Shown here one piece after another: positions 5,472-6,103 of a DNA stretch of 6,103 bases. The stretch is from Actinomycetes bacterium (GTDB lineage Bacteria > Actinomycetota > Actinomycetes > S36-B12 > UBA10799): assembly GCA_029779995.1 (NCBI GenBank), contig JAKOZM010000410.1, positions 1 to 6,103 on the forward strand. The letters are read 5' to 3'. The notes under the pieces are model-generated. The model did not search any database and was not told where the DNA came from. It saw only the letters and a list, made by a program, of their open reading frames with translations. Numbering within the stretch: the first letter of the stretch is position 1; every line of letters starts with the position of its first letter. The position numbers and the translations under genes are program-made.

Positions 5472-6103
5472 ACACCGCGGTTAACGTGCCCGACTGGCTC
5501 GGCGTGGGGGCCTCGGTTCTCCTGGTCGTGATCGCGGTGCTGGTAGCGGGCTGGGCACGGCTGCGGCTGACGCGGGAGCTGCTAGTGGCCTCCGTGAGGG
5601 CCTTCGTGCAACTGCTCATCGTCGGCGCCCTGCTCACGTTGCTGTTCACCAAGGCGGGCCTGCTGGGGGCGCTGGCGTGGGTCTCAGGAATGGTGGTGGT
5701 GGCTGGGTTCGTCGCCGCCGGGCGCTCCCGGGAGTTGCCCAGAGCGCACTTCACGGCGCTCATCGCCATCGGTGTCGGCGCGGCCACCACGCTCGGCGTG
5801 CTGCTGACCGTGGGAGTCATCGAACCCGTGCCGTCAGTGGTGGTCCCGGTGGGCGGCATGGTGGTCAGCGGCGCGATGACTGCCACCAACCTCACGATGC
5901 GACACGTGGCCACCATCGCGCAGCAGCAGCGCGCAGATATCGAGGCGCGCCTGGCCCTGGGACTCACCGCCGACGAGGCGTTCCGCCCCCATCTGCAAGG
6001 TGCTGTCCGTACCGCGCTGCTCCCGGCGATCGACTCCACCAAGGTCGTCGGCCTGATCGCCCTGCCCGGCGCCATGACCGGGCTCATCCTGGCCGGAGTC
6101 GAG
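5468..6103 (+). CDS. fetB: ABC transporter permease, FetB (YbbM, UPF0014)-like, 3' end outside window
   Basis: The frame is open for 212 codons to the window edge; E. coli FetB is about 259 residues, so some 45-50 residues are missing. Hydrophobic segments lie at about 11-29, 45-60, 64-84, 97-118 and 121-138, and another begins near 193. Family marks include VRAFVQLLIVG (43-53), VPVGGMVVSGAMTATNL (126-142), the cytoplasmic helix with RLALGLTADEAF (161-172) and the highly typical LLPAIDSTKVVGLIALPGAM (184-203) followed by TGLILAG. The protein would form the membrane channel for the FetA-like ATPase. Its ATG (5468-5470) overlaps the TGA of the ATPase gene as ATGA, so translation is probably coupled; the only nearby Shine-Dalgarno-like bases (GAGG, 5451-5454) are too far for good use alone. 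Substrate by analogy is iron or another metal. Confidence 0.9.
   Translation, partial: MNTAVNVPDWLGVGASVLLVVIAVLVAGWARLRLTRELLVASVRAFVQLLIVGALLTLLFTKAGLLGALAWVSGMVVVAGFVAAGRSRELPRAHFTALIAIGVGAATTLGVLLTVGVIEPVPSVVVPVGGMVVSGAMTATNLTMRHVATIAQQQRADIEARLALGLTADEAFRPHLQGAVRTALLPAIDSTKVVGLIALPGAMTGLILAGVE

Noticed and set aside
5362..6087. Minus-strand open frame (241 codons) over the permease gene
   Set aside because: It is Thr/Ser/Ala/Arg-rich shadow sequence; the + strand gives conserved FetB motifs and coupled ATGA overlap.
1..6103. CRISPR array, tRNA, rRNA or origin of replication
   Set aside because: No regularly spaced repeats, cloverleaf-like segment, rRNA signature or DnaA-box cluster was seen on either strand.

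Overview
The window reads as chromosomal DNA of a high-GC actinomycete. Supporting signs are strong G/C preference at third codon positions, GTG starts, a DUF222/13E12-type HNH gene, a LexA box of the actinobacterial/mycobacterial type (TCGAAC-N4-GTTCGA) over a leaderless promoter, and secreted Ala/Pro-rich proteins with Cys-paired FN3 domains. The genus cannot be named from sequence alone.

The left part (1-628) is damaged accessory DNA. It holds the last 61 codons of an ISL3-type transposase, the probable right end of that element, and directly against it a headless fragment of an adenosylhomocysteinase-like NAD-binding protein that also looks frame-broken near its end. Its stop codon overlaps the stop of the convergent DUF222-HNH endonuclease gene (625-1869, minus). 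The HNH gene has the best regulatory signal in the window: a -35/-10 pair with exact 17-nt spacing, a near-consensus LexA (SOS) box covering the spacer and -10, and a GTG start where transcription should begin.

The middle (1938-4427, minus) is one long gene for a secreted protein: signal peptide, large Asp/Gly/Trp-rich domain of unknown function, two FN3 domains and a very lysine-rich C-terminal domain. A single in-frame TAG (2439-2441) interrupts it exactly where the core tryptophan of the second FN3 domain is expected. Reading continues in the same frame for 167 more codons, so this is probably a recent TGG-to-TAG nonsense mutation (or base-call error) rather than two genes.

The right part (4562-6103) looks like ordinary core genome. 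A small 48-residue acidic protein gene (minus) with a very strong Shine-Dalgarno lies divergent to a two-gene operon for a FetAB (YbbL/YbbM)-type ABC transporter, associated in E. coli with iron export. The ATPase and permease genes overlap by ATGA, and the permease runs off the window.

No CRISPR array, tRNA, rRNA or clear riboswitch was seen, and I do not see a convincing new multi-gene system. The points most worth a second look are the SOS-controlled leaderless HNH gene, the amber-interrupted secreted protein with its acid-free lysine tail, and the IS-truncated NAD-binding fragment.
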